Assembly: GCA_001636495.1 (NCBI GenBank)
Contig: KV440964.1
Span: 2,868,666 to 2,932,665 of the forward strand
DNA: 64,000 nucleotides
Direction: 5' to 3'
DNA from: Sutcliffiella horikoshii
Lineage (GTDB): Bacteria > Bacillota > Bacilli > Bacillales > Bacillaceae_I
Shown piece after piece: positions 48,779 to 58,795 of this stretch. Both the position numbers and the translations under genes were made by a program. Numbering within the stretch: position 1 is the stretch's first letter; every line of letters starts with the position of its first letter. The notes below the pieces were generated by a model. The model had not been told where the DNA came from. It did not search any database and was given only the letters and a program-made list of their open reading frames with translations.

Positions 48779-49920
48779 TCTTGTATTTCCTCAATAACAG
48801 ACCGCACCAACATTTCTTTTGTAAAAGGAATAAGGTCCTCTGGAACATTTTGGCCATTCGTCACAAATGCAGCGCCTTTGTTATAGAACTTTGTGAGGCC
48901 GAACATAGCACTGCTAGAAGTCGTTTCATCTTTTTTGGTGAAAATGAATTGATGTATTCCCACACTCCAGAACTGGTCGGTGATTTTCTTCATATCAAAC
49001 ATTTTGGATGTCAAGGCTAACACAAGATACGTTGTCATTTCCTCTTGAAAATCTAGAATTTCCTTCAATTCGTTCACAAACGATTCATTAAGGAAATTAC
49101 GACCGGCAGTATCAATAAATACGACATCCAGGTGGGAAAGGTTGGCTTTGGCCATTTTAAAATCCTCCGCCGAGTAACATACCTCAATAGGCGCCTCCAA
49201 AATATTTGCGTACGTCTTCAACTGATCGATCGCGGCAATTCGATAAGTATCCGTTGTAATAAATCCGATCGATTTACCATGCTTCAAAGAGGCATTTGCG
49301 GCAAGCTTTGCCAGTGTTGTTGTTTTTCCCACACCAGTCGGGCCAACAAGACAGACGAATTTTTTCTGATACGGATCTCCTTCAAAGCTGATAGCTTCTA
49401 ATGACTGAAGTAATTCATGCTCAATCAGCCCGATCATCGATTCAACATTCAAAGATTTACTTTCCAGCCATCTGAGGTAGACACTTTCCATGCTTTCTTC
49501 TGCAAACTCAGCACCAACATCGCTTCGTGTCAATTTATCTTCTAACTGATGAAAAAAGTCCGGAAGAGAAGCGTCGCGATTCTTGCCCTTTGTAATGCTT
49601 TTCATCATATTCTTCATATCCCGGATACTGTCCAATAGCTGGACCTGTTCCAGATTCTGATTAGTACTATTATTCTCTACAGAAAGAACTTGTATGGAGT
49701 TACTGTTAGGCGAAACTATGTTTTTTGTTTTTACGATTGGTTTTGGCGTATCTTCATCAACAGCAGCAATTACTTCTACACTCTTTTTGGAAAAAAGACC
49801 GAAGAACCTAGTTGTTTTCACCGCTTTTGAATTAAGAATGACCGCTTCATCCCCTAATTCCAGCCGAACCAGCTGCATGGCTTCGTTCATATTTTCCGCC
49901 TTGTATTTTTTCACCTTCAT
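48775..49920 (-). CDS. flhF: Flagellar biosynthesis GTPase FlhF (SRP family)
   Basis: A 381-residue SRP-type GTPase that fixes flagellum positions. It has an N-terminal basic B domain (1-110), N domain and G domain: VCLVGPTGVGKTTTLAKLAANAS (G1), FITTDTYRIAAIDQLKTYA, VVFIDTAGRNFLNESF and QFIFTKKDET. A membrane segment is absent, as expected. The start overlaps the flhA stop by 4 bp (ATGA) and its end overlaps flhG, so the three are translationally coupled. Confidence 0.96.
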   Translation of the reverse strand: MKVKKYKAENMNEAMQLVRLELGDEAVILNSKAVKTTRFFGLFSKKSVEVIAAVDEDTPKPIVKTKNIVSPNSNSIQVLSVENNSTNQNLEQVQLLDSIRDMKNMMKSITKGKNRDASLPDFFHQLEDKLTRSDVGAEFAEESMESVYLRWLESKSLNVESMIGLIEHELLQSLEAISFEGDPYQKKFVCLVGPTGVGKTTTLAKLAANASLKHGKSIGFITTDTYRIAAIDQLKTYANILEAPIEVCYSAEDFKMAKANLSHLDVVFIDTAGRNFLNESFVNELKEILDFQEEMTTYLVLALTSKMFDMKKITDQFWSVGIHQFIFTKKDETTSSSAMFGLTKFYNKGAAFVTNGQNVPEDLIPFTKEMLVRSVIEEIQE

Positions 49921-51956
49921 CCTTCCACATTCACCACCCCTATGCTCTGTACTTCTATACTTGCTTCCAATTCATTGTAGGAAAGGACCGGGATTTGTGG
50001 CAGATACCTCTCTAGCAACTGTTTAACATACATCCTTACAGCCGGAGAGCATAAAAGGATGGGTGTCTGTTCATAAACCGAGAACTGTTCCATCTGTTCT
50101 CCCACTTTTTGGACAATCTCCATGGACACATTCGGATCAAGGGATAAAAAGTTCCCATGGTCGGTTTGTTGGATATGATCGGCGATAAGCTTTTCCACTC
50201 TTCCGGATAAAGTAACAACCTTTAAGGATTCATTTCCCACCACATATTGATTAGTGATTTGTTTGCTTAGAGCCTGCCTCACATATTCTGTCAACAGGTC
50301 GGTATCCGCCGACATTTTTCCGTAATCAGCTAAAGTTTCAAATATAATTGGTAGATTACGTATCGACACATTTTCCTTTAACAGCTTGGCCAGCACTTTT
50401 TGCACGTCCCCAATTGTTAGTGGAGATGGTGTGACTTCCTCCACAAGGATTGGGGTGCTTTCTTTGAGATGATCTACCAGCTGCTTCGTTTCCTGTCTTC
50501 CCAAAAGTTCATAAGCATGTTGTTTCATTTTCTCTGTTATATGTGTTGAAACGACAGATGGAGGATCCACCACCGTATATCCATACATTTCCGCTTCGTC
50601 TTTCATATCATCACTGATCCATTTGGCAGGCAATCCAAAGGAAGGTTCAATTGTATCAATACCCTCAATACTGTCTTCATCCATCCCTGGGCTCATAGCC
50701 AGATAGTGATCTAGCAGAAGTTCTCCCCTTGCCACTTCATTGCCTTTAATCTTCAAACGGTATTCGTTAGGCTGAAGCTGAATATTATCACGGATGCGTA
50801 CGACCGGGATGACCAACCCAAGCTCTAGTGCAAATTGACGTCTGATCATCACAATCCTGTCTAGCAAGTCGCCTCCTTGCTTGGAGTCAGCCAGTGGTAT
50901 CAACCCGTACCCGAATTCGAATTCAACCGGATCTACCGATAATAAGTTTACGACACTGTCCGGACTACGGAGTTCATCGGTAACCACTTCCTCCTCCGTC
51001 TCCTCCTCGACATACACATCCTCTTTTTGCTTCTTGCCGATCATGTACGCACCAACAATGATGAGAGTAGCAACCGGTGCGGTGAGCAATGGTCCAATTG
51101 GAGTGGCAATTCCCAATAGCAGAATGGTGATCCCTGCGACATAAAGCATTTGCGGATAGGCAAAAAGCTGTCTTGTGATATCTCCGCCAAGATTACCTTC
51201 TGACGCCGCTCTGGTAACAACGATACCTGTTGCCGTAGCGATCAATAAAGCCGGAATTTGTGAAACGATACCGTCCCCTACTGTAAGTAGAGTGAACTTC
51301 TGAGCTGACTCCCCAAAGCTCAATCCCATCTGTGCCATTCCGATGACAATACCAAAAATGACATTGATGAACACGATGATGATTCCTGCGATGGCATCCC
51401 CTTTTACAAATTTACTGGCACCATCCATGGCTCCGTAGAAGTCCGCTTCTTTGGAAATCTTCTCGCGCCTTTCTTTTGCAACCTGTTCGGAAATCATTCC
51501 TGCGTTCAGATCTGCATCAATACTCATCTGTTTCCCTGGCATGGCATCCAATGTAAAGCGGGCAGCAACCTCGGAAACACGTTCAGCACCCTTGGTGATA
51601 ACTACGAACTGAATAACCACTAATATGATAAAGACCACAAGTCCAACTACCACATTTCCGCCAACTACAAATGTTCCAAACGTTTCTACAACAGTACCCG
51701 CAGTACCTTCACTAAGAATGGATCTTGTCGTAGAAACGTTTAGACCTAATCGATACAGTGTCAGTAGTAAAAGCAAGGAAGGGAATATGGCGAATTGCAA
51801 TGGCTCCTGAATATTCATGGTTGTCAAAAGGACGATCAGTGCAAGGGAGATATTGATAATGATAAAAATACTTAGCATCCAAGGATAAAAAGGAATGATT
51901 AGCATGGCAATAATGAGGATGACACTAAGTAATACGGATAAATCTCTAGCTGACAT
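49917..51956 (-). CDS. flhA: Flagellar export gate protein FlhA
   Basis: A 679-residue inner-membrane export gate. Eight membrane segments fill the first ~310 residues, with the FHIPEP-family signature region MQFAIFPSLLLLLTLYRLGLNVSTTR-type sequence (here LQFAIFPSLLLLLTLYRLGLN, about 53) and the cytoplasmic loop DAMPGKQMSIDADLNAGMIS. The C-terminal cytoplasmic ring (about 340-679) docks substrates and chaperones. It follows flhB by 30 bp and overlaps flhF. Confidence 0.96.
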   Translation of the reverse strand: MSARDLSVLLSVILIIAMLIIPFYPWMLSIFIIINISLALIVLLTTMNIQEPLQFAIFPSLLLLLTLYRLGLNVSTTRSILSEGTAGTVVETFGTFVVGGNVVVGLVVFIILVVIQFVVITKGAERVSEVAARFTLDAMPGKQMSIDADLNAGMISEQVAKERREKISKEADFYGAMDGASKFVKGDAIAGIIIVFINVIFGIVIGMAQMGLSFGESAQKFTLLTVGDGIVSQIPALLIATATGIVVTRAASEGNLGGDITRQLFAYPQMLYVAGITILLLGIATPIGPLLTAPVATLIIVGAYMIGKKQKEDVYVEEETEEEVVTDELRSPDSVVNLLSVDPVEFEFGYGLIPLADSKQGGDLLDRIVMIRRQFALELGLVIPVVRIRDNIQLQPNEYRLKIKGNEVARGELLLDHYLAMSPGMDEDSIEGIDTIEPSFGLPAKWISDDMKDEAEMYGYTVVDPPSVVSTHITEKMKQHAYELLGRQETKQLVDHLKESTPILVEEVTPSPLTIGDVQKVLAKLLKENVSIRNLPIIFETLADYGKMSADTDLLTEYVRQALSKQITNQYVVGNESLKVVTLSGRVEKLIADHIQQTDHGNFLSLDPNVSMEIVQKVGEQMEQFSVYEQTPILLCSPAVRMYVKQLLERYLPQIPVLSYNELEASIEVQSIGVVNVEG

Positions 51957-51986
51957 AGATTACTATCTCTCCTTTTCTTTCACCTA

Positions 51987-53075
51987 TCATTTCACTTGAT
52001 TTTGTAACCGATAGACATATGCCAAAATTTCTGCAACCGCCTGGAAGAATTCTTCCGGAATGGCGTCTCCTATTTCAGCCTGGCTATAAAGTGCTCTGGC
52101 AAGCGGTTTATTTTCCACTGTAACGACGTTATGTTCTTGTGCCTTTTCTTTGATTTTCTTTGCAATAAAATCTACACCTTTTGCAAGCACAATCGGGGCA
52201 TCCCCTTTTTTTTCATCGTATTTCAACGCAATGGCATAGTGGGTTGGATTTGTAATGATGACATCTGCATGTGGCACATCCTGCATCATGCGCTGCATCG
52301 ACATTTCACGTTGTTTCTGCTTGATTTTGGATTTGATAAGCGGGTCCCCTTCCGCTTTTTTGTATTCATCCTTAACATCATGTTTGGACATTCTGATGTT
52401 TTTCTCATAGTCGAATTTCTGATAAAAGTAATCAAAAATGGACAAAAAGAGTAATGCTCCACCTGCAAAGAGACCCATTCTGACCGTTAATGTCCCTAAA
52501 AAAGCAAGCGCTTCATGAAGGTTCTTTTGAGAAAGTATCAGAACCTCTTCCAGGCTCAACCACAAAATCGAAAATGTAATGATGCCAACAAACACAATTT
52601 TCAGCATCGACTTTACAAATTCAACAATGGCACGAACCGAATAGATTCGTTTGAAACCTTGAATCGGGTCGAGTTTGTTCAATTTCATATGAATGGCTTC
52701 TGTTGAAAACAAAGGTCCTACTTGCAGATAGTTAGATATGATAGCACCTAACATCGCAGCAAGCATGATTGGTCCAATTACCCAAATCAGTTGCATGATC
52801 AGTTCCAAAAAGATCATATGCACTCTATCAATCGTCACTTCCTCCAACAAATAGATTTGGAAGGACTGCACAAAAAGGATTGTTATCTGATCTTTCATCC
52901 AAGGTCCGATTGCCAACAGGCACAGGAAGACGGCTATTAACACAAAGGCGGTATTTACATCCGCACTTTTTGCAACCTGCCCTTTCTTTCTTGTGTCCTG
53001 CCTTTTTTTCGGTGTGGCTTTCTCTGTTTTTTCACCGCTGAAATATTGTAAATCCAACCTCACCCATTGAGTCAT
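51987..53075 (-). CDS. flhB: Flagellar export switch protein FlhB
   Basis: A 362-residue membrane protein that switches export from hook to filament proteins. Four membrane segments (about 30-215) follow the family start GEKTEKATPKKRQDTRKKGQ. The autocleavage motif NPTH is in IITNPTHYAIALKYD (about residue 270). I start at the ATG 53075 because GGAGG lies 8 bp upstream, inside the end of fliR; the longer reading begins at a TTG overlapping that site. Confidence 0.96.
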   Translation of the reverse strand: MTQWVRLDLQYFSGEKTEKATPKKRQDTRKKGQVAKSADVNTAFVLIAVFLCLLAIGPWMKDQITILFVQSFQIYLLEEVTIDRVHMIFLELIMQLIWVIGPIMLAAMLGAIISNYLQVGPLFSTEAIHMKLNKLDPIQGFKRIYSVRAIVEFVKSMLKIVFVGIITFSILWLSLEEVLILSQKNLHEALAFLGTLTVRMGLFAGGALLFLSIFDYFYQKFDYEKNIRMSKHDVKDEYKKAEGDPLIKSKIKQKQREMSMQRMMQDVPHADVIITNPTHYAIALKYDEKKGDAPIVLAKGVDFIAKKIKEKAQEHNVVTVENKPLARALYSQAEIGDAIPEEFFQAVAEILAYVYRLQNQVK

Positions 53076-53076
53076 C

Positions 53077-53853
53077 CTAGAAACCTCCAAGCAATTCCAT
53101 TAAACCTCTCATCGTATGAAGCATCAGTTCAAAGAGCTTATAAAAAAGCGTAAATAATATTGTCAGGGAAAATATAATCGTAATAAAACTTACGCCGATT
53201 TTTAAAGGAAGCCCGACAACAAAAACATTGAGCTGTGGAACTGTTCTGGCGACGATCCCGAGTGCCACATCGACCAGAAAAAGGACCCCGACAATCGGGA
53301 TGGCTAGTTGCAAGGCAATGATGAACATCATATTAACCGTCTTCAATACTAGTTCGAACACACCCGCATCCCCGAGAGGAATCCATGCCTGTGTAATGGA
53401 TATTAGTTCATAACTGAAAAATATCCCATCCAACATCATGTGATGGCCGTTCACCGCTAATAGCAGCAACATGGCGAACATGTAAAAAAATTGTCCGATA
53501 ATAGGACTCTGCACTCCTGTTTGCGGATCGATGACATTGGCAATCGCAAAGCCCATCTGAAAATCGATGAAGCCACCTGCGATCTGAATGGCTGCTAGTA
53601 CCATATATGCAACAAGGCCAATCAGCAGCCCCACCATAAGCTCTTTCAGCACGAGGAGGATAAAGGCCCCGTCAATGCCTATAATCGGAAGCTCCATGGA
53701 AAAGGACATCACCAGTGCAAAGAAAAATCCGAAACCCACTTTAAAAGTGGAAGGGACATTCCGATAAGAAAAGAGTGGGAGCGTCACAAAAAAAGCAGTC
53801 ACTCTCGTTAAAACCAATAAAAACGCGGGGAAATAGTTCAACCATTCAAGCAT
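53077..53853 (-). CDS. fliR: Flagellar export protein FliR
   Basis: A 258-residue export-gate component with about six membrane segments. It starts MLEWLNYFPAFLLVLTRVTAFFVTLPLFSYRNVP and includes GGFIDFQMGFAIANVIDPQTGVQSP, the family signature. With FliP and FliQ it builds the helical pore. The stop lies 1-2 bp before the flhB start. Confidence 0.96.
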   Translation of the reverse strand: MLEWLNYFPAFLLVLTRVTAFFVTLPLFSYRNVPSTFKVGFGFFFALVMSFSMELPIIGIDGAFILLVLKELMVGLLIGLVAYMVLAAIQIAGGFIDFQMGFAIANVIDPQTGVQSPIIGQFFYMFAMLLLLAVNGHHMMLDGIFFSYELISITQAWIPLGDAGVFELVLKTVNMMFIIALQLAIPIVGVLFLVDVALGIVARTVPQLNVFVVGLPLKIGVSFITIIFSLTILFTLFYKLFELMLHTMRGLMELLGGF

Positions 53854-53857
53854 CAGC

Positions 53858-54127
53858 CTAACTCACAAATCGATGAATGTTAGTGAATATTTCCAATGCG
53901 TAAGAAAGCATATTGGACAACATCCATGGACCAAAAACGACCAATCCCACCAACACTGCTACTATTTTCGGGATAAATGCAAGAGTTTGCTCTTGAATCT
54001 GGGTTGTTGCTTGAAAAATACTGACGATTAAGCCCACAACTAAAGCCAGTATCAGAAGAGGCGCGCTGATCAAAAGGATGGTAAATACTCCTCGTTCTGC
54101 CATTGATATTACAAATTCCGGGCTCAT
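53858..54127 (-). CDS. fliQ: Flagellar export protein FliQ
   Basis: An 89-residue two-segment membrane protein of the export pore (four copies per gate). It reads LLISAPLLILALVVGLIVSIFQATTQIQEQTLAFIPKIVAV, with the conserved QATTQI/QEQTL turn between the helices. An AGGTG site precedes the ATG. It lies between fliP and fliR. Confidence 0.96.
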   Translation of the reverse strand: MSPEFVISMAERGVFTILLISAPLLILALVVGLIVSIFQATTQIQEQTLAFIPKIVAVLVGLVVFGPWMLSNMLSYALEIFTNIHRFVS

Positions 54128-54140
54128 TTTTACACCTCAT

Positions 54141-54806
54141 TCAAAATGTTTGCAATAAAGATTTTACAATTAGATACCAACCATCCACCAAGACGAACAA
54201 CAGGATCTTAAACGGCAAGGAAATCATAACAGGAGGAAGCATCATCATCCCCATACTCATAAGCACACTTGCCACGACCATATCAATGACCAGGAAAGGA
54301 ATAAAGATCATAAATCCAATCTGAAAAGCCGTTTTCAACTCACTAATGGCAAATGCGGGAACTAGGACTGTCAGCGGAATATCCTCTATACTTTCTGGCC
54401 GTTCCATTTGTGCATAATCTAGAAAAAGTGCCAGGTCCTTCTGTCGTGTATGCTTACTCATGAATTCTTTCAAAGGGATACTTGCCCGTTCATATGCCTC
54501 ATCCAATGTAATTTCTTCGTTGAACAAAGGTTGAAGGGCCTGATCATTCACTTGTGCAAAGGTTGGTGCCATGATAAAGAAAGTCAAAAACAATGCCAGC
54601 CCGATAAGAACCTGGTTTGGAGGCATTGATTGAGTTGCCAGGGACGTTCTGACAAAGGAAAGAACAATGATGATCCGAGTAAAACTCGTCATCAAGATCA
54701 GAATCGCTGGTGCCAGGGAGAAAACAGTCAACAATAAAAGAAGCTGAACAGAGGTCGAGACGGTGGAGGCTTCATTTCCACTGAATAATTCCATGAATTC
54801 CGTCAT
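54141..54806 (-). CDS. fliP: Flagellar export protein FliP
   Basis: A 221-residue pore-forming export protein. It shows [33 protein letters not shown], and ends with [31 protein letters not shown]. The N-terminal segment appears too uncharged for a classic cleaved signal peptide. Its start overlaps the fliO stop by 4 bp. Confidence 0.96.
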   Translation of the reverse strand: MTEFMELFSGNEASTVSTSVQLLLLLTVFSLAPAILILMTSFTRIIIVLSFVRTSLATQSMPPNQVLIGLALFLTFFIMAPTFAQVNDQALQPLFNEEITLDEAYERASIPLKEFMSKHTRQKDLALFLDYAQMERPESIEDIPLTVLVPAFAISELKTAFQIGFMIFIPFLVIDMVVASVLMSMGMMMLPPVMISLPFKILLFVLVDGWYLIVKSLLQTF

Positions 54807-55483
54807 TGGCCGAGCTCCTTTTTATCATCCAGTTCATCCATTTTCTTTTTCCTATCTTTCGATAATTGACCTAACTGATCTTGTAAAAGAGTGGAGAATG
54901 CTGACTGATTCTTTGTGTTTTTTGATTCCTTGAGTTTTTCGATCCACCCTGATATCTTATCGGAATGAAGGGGGGCGTTTTCTGTCCGTTCTATATAGGA
55001 CTGTATCAACTGCTCCCGTTCCTCCTCATCCGTAATTTCTTTCAGAAGATTGATGGAGTCCCCCACACCGACTACCAATATACTGTTACCAACTTTAACA
55101 AGTTGAAGAGATTTATTGTTTCCGAGGTTTGTCCCTCCGAGGTTCTCAACCGATCGTCCATTCCCCAATTTATTTTTACTATTTATTAGTTTCAATGCAC
55201 CATATAGTAAGGCCAAAACAAAGAGTAATGCAAAGACCATTTTGATAAAATCAAAAATGGAAACCGAAGGCGGTTTTTGCTCTAACATACCTTGTTGTTC
55301 AGCAGAAGGTGTTTCTACTTGTTCTGCAGGCTGTTCTGATTGTGCTTCTGGATCTTTATATTGGTTGAAGACACTATCATCTATGCCCTCTTTCTGTACT
55401 TTCTGGTTGGCAGAGCCATGGGACGGCAGAACAAAAAGAAAAACCGCCACCATTAAAATAGGTAATATCTTGTTAGCATACAA
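54803..55483 (-). CDS. fliZ: Flagellar export protein FliO/FliZ
   Basis: A 226-residue protein with a signal peptide ([20 protein letters not shown]), an extracytoplasmic acidic stretch, one membrane segment ([21 protein letters not shown], about 85-105) and a cytoplasmic domain with [25 protein letters not shown], typical of FliO. FliO assists FliP complex assembly. No ATG is usable: a TTG at 55483 has AGAGGTG 6 bp upstream; the GTG at 55492 lies inside that site. The start is therefore inferred. Confidence 0.9.
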   Translation of the reverse strand: MYANKILPILMVAVFLFVLPSHGSANQKVQKEGIDDSVFNQYKDPEAQSEQPAEQVETPSAEQQGMLEQKPPSVSIFDFIKMVFALLFVLALLYGALKLINSKNKLGNGRSVENLGGTNLGNNKSLQLVKVGNSILVVGVGDSINLLKEITDEEEREQLIQSYIERTENAPLHSDKISGWIEKLKESKNTKNQSAFSTLLQDQLGQLSKDRKKKMDELDDKKELGQ

Positions 55484-55494
55484 TACAGACACCT

Positions 55495-55857
55495 CTATGA
55501 CAGAGTCTTGTGGATAGCTTCAATCACTCGATCCGCTTGGAACGGTTTGACGATGAAATCTTTCGCACCTGCTTGGATTGCATCAATGACCATTGCCTGC
55601 TGCCCCATCGCTGAGCACATAATAACCTTCGCATTTGGATTAATCGCCTTTATTTCTTTCAAAGCAGTTATTCCATCCATCTCAGGCATGGTGATGTCCA
55701 TCGTTACAAGGTCAGGGTGGTGTTCTTTATATTTCTCCACTGCTTGTACCCCATCGGCCGCTTCGCCTACTACATCGTATCCATTTTTTGTCAGGATATC
55801 CTTGATCATCATTCTCATAAATGCCGCATCGTCCACAATTAAAATTCTTTTACTCAT
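55495..55857 (-). CDS. cheY: Chemotaxis response regulator CheY
   Basis: A 120-residue single-domain receiver that binds the switch when phosphorylated. Acidic pocket IVDDAAFMRMMI, phospho-Asp in LVTMDITMPEMDGI (about 54), Thr/Ser in VIMCSAMGQ and Lys in FIVKPFQ are all present. AGGAGG precedes the ATG. It lies between fliY and fliZ as in B. subtilis. Confidence 0.97.
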   Translation of the reverse strand: MSKRILIVDDAAFMRMMIKDILTKNGYDVVGEAADGVQAVEKYKEHHPDLVTMDITMPEMDGITALKEIKAINPNAKVIMCSAMGQQAMVIDAIQAGAKDFIVKPFQADRVIEAIHKTLS

Positions 55858-55875
55858 GTCGTTTCCTCCTAAGAT

Positions 55876-57099
55876 CTATCGAAGTTTTCTTATTCTATCT
55901 GTTTGACTTACAATATCTGTTACCCTTACTCCAAAACTCTCGTCGATGACCACCACTTCGCCTTGTGCGATCAGTTTGTTGTTGACTAGAATATCAACAG
56001 GCTCCCCTGCAAGCTTGTCTAGTTCAATAATCGAACCTGTAGACAATTCCAAGATGTCTTTGACAGAGCGTTTTGTTCTTCCAAGTTCAACCGTGACTTG
56101 AAGAGGGATATCCAAGAGCATGTTTAAATTATTTGGTTCAGATTCTTCGACTGTCGTCGTTTCGAAATTCGAGAAAACTGCTGGCTGTACATTCACAGAC
56201 GGTTGCGGTCTTGTCGGAATAGTGGAACTTGCTTGTCCACCTGCATAGGCATGCTCCCTTGGTTTGGCACCCGCATGAATCAGGGGTTCCTCTTCTTGAT
56301 AGTATGGAGCCTGTGCGGTCACTTGTTGCGGCTCTTCATAACTAATAGGAACATTGTTTTTGCCCCCATTCACCTCTTGCGATTCAGCATTTGTTACCTG
56401 CGTGGAATAGTCATCACGGTACAATAGCTCTTCCACAAGATTTTTTGCAAATGGATATGGTAGGATCTGCATAATGGAAGAGTCAATCAACTTTCCGATT
56501 TTGATGGAAAATGCGACCTTTATCAATAATTCCTCTTCAGGCATTTCCGCAGCACCATCGCCACCCTTAAAATCAAGCAACATCACCGACGGAGGGGAAA
56601 TGTCTATTTTCTTAGCAAAGACAGTCGACATGGAAGTGGCAGCAGAGCCCATCATTTGATTCATCGCTTCATGAACTGCACTCAAATGGATTTCATCAAA
56701 TTCGGATTGAGGATTCTCCCCTGTTCCACCAAGCATCAAATCCGCAATGATTGCTGCATCCTTCTGTTCCACCACCAAAATATTCGAACCTGAAAACCCT
56801 TCTGTATAACTGACACGTATGGCAACATAAGGCTCAGGAAACTCACTTTCCAACCGTTTCTTTTCCACTAAGGAAACCTTAGGTGTTGTAATCTCGACTT
56901 TTTGATTTAATAAAGTGGATAGGGCAGTTGCCGAACTCCCAAAAGAGATATTCCCTATTTCACCAAGCGCATCCTGTTCCATCGTAGATAGATATTCTTC
57001 TATGTTAAGATCAACAAAGAGGGGTTCATCATTGTTGGTATCTGTTCCTCGAAGCAACGCATCTATCTCATCTTGAGATAACATCCCATCACTCATCAT
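55876..57099 (-). CDS. fliY: Flagellar switch protein and CheY-P phosphatase FliY
   Basis: A 407-residue switch protein combining an N-terminal CheC-like phosphatase with a C-terminal FliN domain. It starts with the CheY-binding-type motif MLSQDEIDALLRGTD. Active sites: LGEIGNISFGSSATALS and HLSAVHEAMNQMMGSAATS. FliN part (about 325-405): LLDIPLQVTVELGRTKRSVKDIL. A variable Pro/Gln-rich linker joins them. I prefer the ATG at 57099, 9 bp from AGGAGG; neighbouring ATGs at 57105 and 57096 are possible. It overlaps the end of fliM. Confidence 0.95.
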   Translation of the reverse strand: MMSDGMLSQDEIDALLRGTDTNNDEPLFVDLNIEEYLSTMEQDALGEIGNISFGSSATALSTLLNQKVEITTPKVSLVEKKRLESEFPEPYVAIRVSYTEGFSGSNILVVEQKDAAIIADLMLGGTGENPQSEFDEIHLSAVHEAMNQMMGSAATSMSTVFAKKIDISPPSVMLLDFKGGDGAAEMPEEELLIKVAFSIKIGKLIDSSIMQILPYPFAKNLVEELLYRDDYSTQVTNAESQEVNGGKNNVPISYEEPQQVTAQAPYYQEEEPLIHAGAKPREHAYAGGQASSTIPTRPQPSVNVQPAVFSNFETTTVEESEPNNLNMLLDIPLQVTVELGRTKRSVKDILELSTGSIIELDKLAGEPVDILVNNKLIAQGEVVVIDESFGVRVTDIVSQTDRIRKLR

Positions 57100-58087
57100 C
57101 TTCATATCCCTCCTTGACTTTATCCATAATCTGTACTGCCATATTTCTCTTCACCTGACCAACCTGAGCATAAAAGCTCGGCTTGTTATCCACCTTGACA
57201 CATATCGGTTCGTCTATCTTCTGGTGGAGCGTAAGGACATCTCCAATATTGATGTTCAATAGGTCTGAAAATGTAATTTCCGAATTTCCAAGCTCTGCTG
57301 TTACCGTCAATGGGGTGGTCCGGATAACTTTTTCCAATGTAGCGATTTCGTGTTCTTGGCGAACCTTGTTTTTCTCCTCCATCCAGTAATGGGCGGAGAG
57401 TTTAGGGATGACAGGCTCGAGCACTACATGTGGAATACATATATTAATCATGCCTGTCACTTCACCAATCGTGATATTCATTGAAATTACAATGACCGTT
57501 TCATTAGGTGATACCAGCTGCAGGAATTGAGGATTCACTTCCAAATCTGACAAAAATGGTTGAATTTCAGAAACGGTTTCCCACGCTTCCCCGAAATTCT
57601 CAATGGCGCCTTCAAACAAGGTCGTCATCAATCTTGTTTCAATTTCCGTTAAACTGTCTACTTTGTTGACACCCGAACCTCTCCCGCCCAGTTGCCTGTC
57701 CAACATGGCATAAGCGATGGTTGGATTGACTTCGAGCACTACCCTACCTTCAAGGGGAGTAACCTCAAATACATTCAAGATGGTCATTTTCGGTATCGAC
57801 CTGATAAATTCCTCATATGGAAGCTGATCGACGGATGCAACACTTATTTGTATGTAGGTTCGGAGCTGGGCAGAAAAATAAGTGGTCAGAAGCCTTGCAA
57901 AATTTTCATGAATCCTGGTTAAATTTCTAATCTGATCCTTTGAAAACCTAAGCGCCCGTTTAAAATCATACACTTTCACTTTCTTTTCCTGGTTTTCTTT
58001 CTTTAGTTCTTCGGCATTCATCTCCCCTGTTGAAAGAGCAGAGAGAAGCGCATCTATTTCGCTTTGTGACATTACTTCTGTTGACAA
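57089..58087 (-). CDS. fliM: Flagellar switch protein FliM
   Basis: A 332-residue switch protein that binds CheY-P. The N-terminal CheY-binding motif is SQSEIDALLSAL. The middle CheC-like domain contains the conserved GGxG-type segment DRQLGGRGSG, and the C-terminal FliN-like domain TVTAELGNSEITFSDLLNI. I propose a TTG start at 58087: it lies 8 bp from AGGAGG and gives MSTEVMSQSEIDALL, which matches the B. subtilis N-terminus in length. The ATG at 58093 is only 2 bp from the same site. It overlaps fliY by about 11 bp. Confidence 0.95.
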   Translation of the reverse strand: MSTEVMSQSEIDALLSALSTGEMNAEELKKENQEKKVKVYDFKRALRFSKDQIRNLTRIHENFARLLTTYFSAQLRTYIQISVASVDQLPYEEFIRSIPKMTILNVFEVTPLEGRVVLEVNPTIAYAMLDRQLGGRGSGVNKVDSLTEIETRLMTTLFEGAIENFGEAWETVSEIQPFLSDLEVNPQFLQLVSPNETVIVISMNITIGEVTGMINICIPHVVLEPVIPKLSAHYWMEEKNKVRQEHEIATLEKVIRTTPLTVTAELGNSEITFSDLLNINIGDVLTLHQKIDEPICVKVDNKPSFYAQVGQVKRNMAVQIMDKVKEGYEDDE

Positions 58088-58120
58088 ATCCATCACCTCC
58101 TAATTTAGATCTCTTGGTGA

Positions 58121-58552
58121 TTAGTTTTGAAGGAGAAAGGAGGTTGTATAGACTTTCACGATTTCTCCATCCTGCATCACTTCATTGATTTTCTTTTGGA
58201 TATCCTGTTCCAGCTGTGTCAGTCCATTTTCACCTTCAAAATCGGAAGCCGACTTGTTTGCAATTTCGTGTATAACGATGTTCTGAACCTGGAAGTCCCT
58301 TTTCAGCAATTCCGATGTCGCTTTTTTGCTATCCGTTTGCACCTTCATTTTCAAACGAATATAGCCACCGCTCTTGAGATTAGTTGTAATTTCATCGAAA
58401 TCCACAGAGTATTTTATAATTTCATCAATGGTAGGCTCTTCTGTTGTTTCATCTGCATATAATTCATCCACAGCAACCAGGGCTACCACACCTAAAAGTG
58501 AAATGACCAGAAGGATAATTATCATGGCATTCAATAATTTATTGCGAAACAT
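58121..58552 (-). CDS. fliL: Flagellar basal body-associated protein FliL
   Basis: A 143-residue protein with an N-terminal membrane helix (LLNAMIIILLVISLLGVVALVAV) and an extracellular stomatin-like domain that encircles stators and boosts torque. GGYIRLKMKVQTDSKKATSEL is typical, and the C-terminus ends EIVKVYTTSFLLQN. I start at 58552 with GGAGG 9 bp upstream, inside the swrD end; the longer frame lacks a site. Confidence 0.94.
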   Translation of the reverse strand: MFRNKLLNAMIIILLVISLLGVVALVAVDELYADETTEEPTIDEIIKYSVDFDEITTNLKSGGYIRLKMKVQTDSKKATSELLKRDFQVQNIVIHEIANKSASDFEGENGLTQLEQDIQKKINEVMQDGEIVKVYTTSFLLQN

Positions 58553-58757
58553 CTTTTTTAGCCTCCAAATGTGTTCCATGATGCATCTGAGCATAAAACT
58601 CTTTGCATAGAAGAATCACTTCTTGCATTCTTTCTTTAACAATTACTTTTTTTCCATTACTAAGTGTAATCATAGTATCAGGTGTCTCTTCCACCTGCTC
58701 AATCAGCCAAACATTGACTGCAAATGACTTCCCGTTTAGCTTAGTCAGCTTTATCAT
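58539..58757 (-). CDS. swrD: FlbD family flagellar protein SwrD
   Basis: A 72-residue FlbD/YlzI-family protein. It reads MIKLTKLNGKSFAVNVWLIE and EETPDTMITLSNGKKVIVKE. In B. subtilis SwrD increases flagellar power, needed for swarming. It lies between flgE and fliL and its end overlaps the fliL start by 14 bp. Confidence 0.94.
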   Translation of the reverse strand: MIKLTKLNGKSFAVNVWLIEQVEETPDTMITLSNGKKVIVKERMQEVILLCKEFYAQMHHGTHLEAKKDVSQ

Positions 58758-58795
58758 TATAGATGGGCTAAGCAGTGATACTTAGCCCTCCCCCC

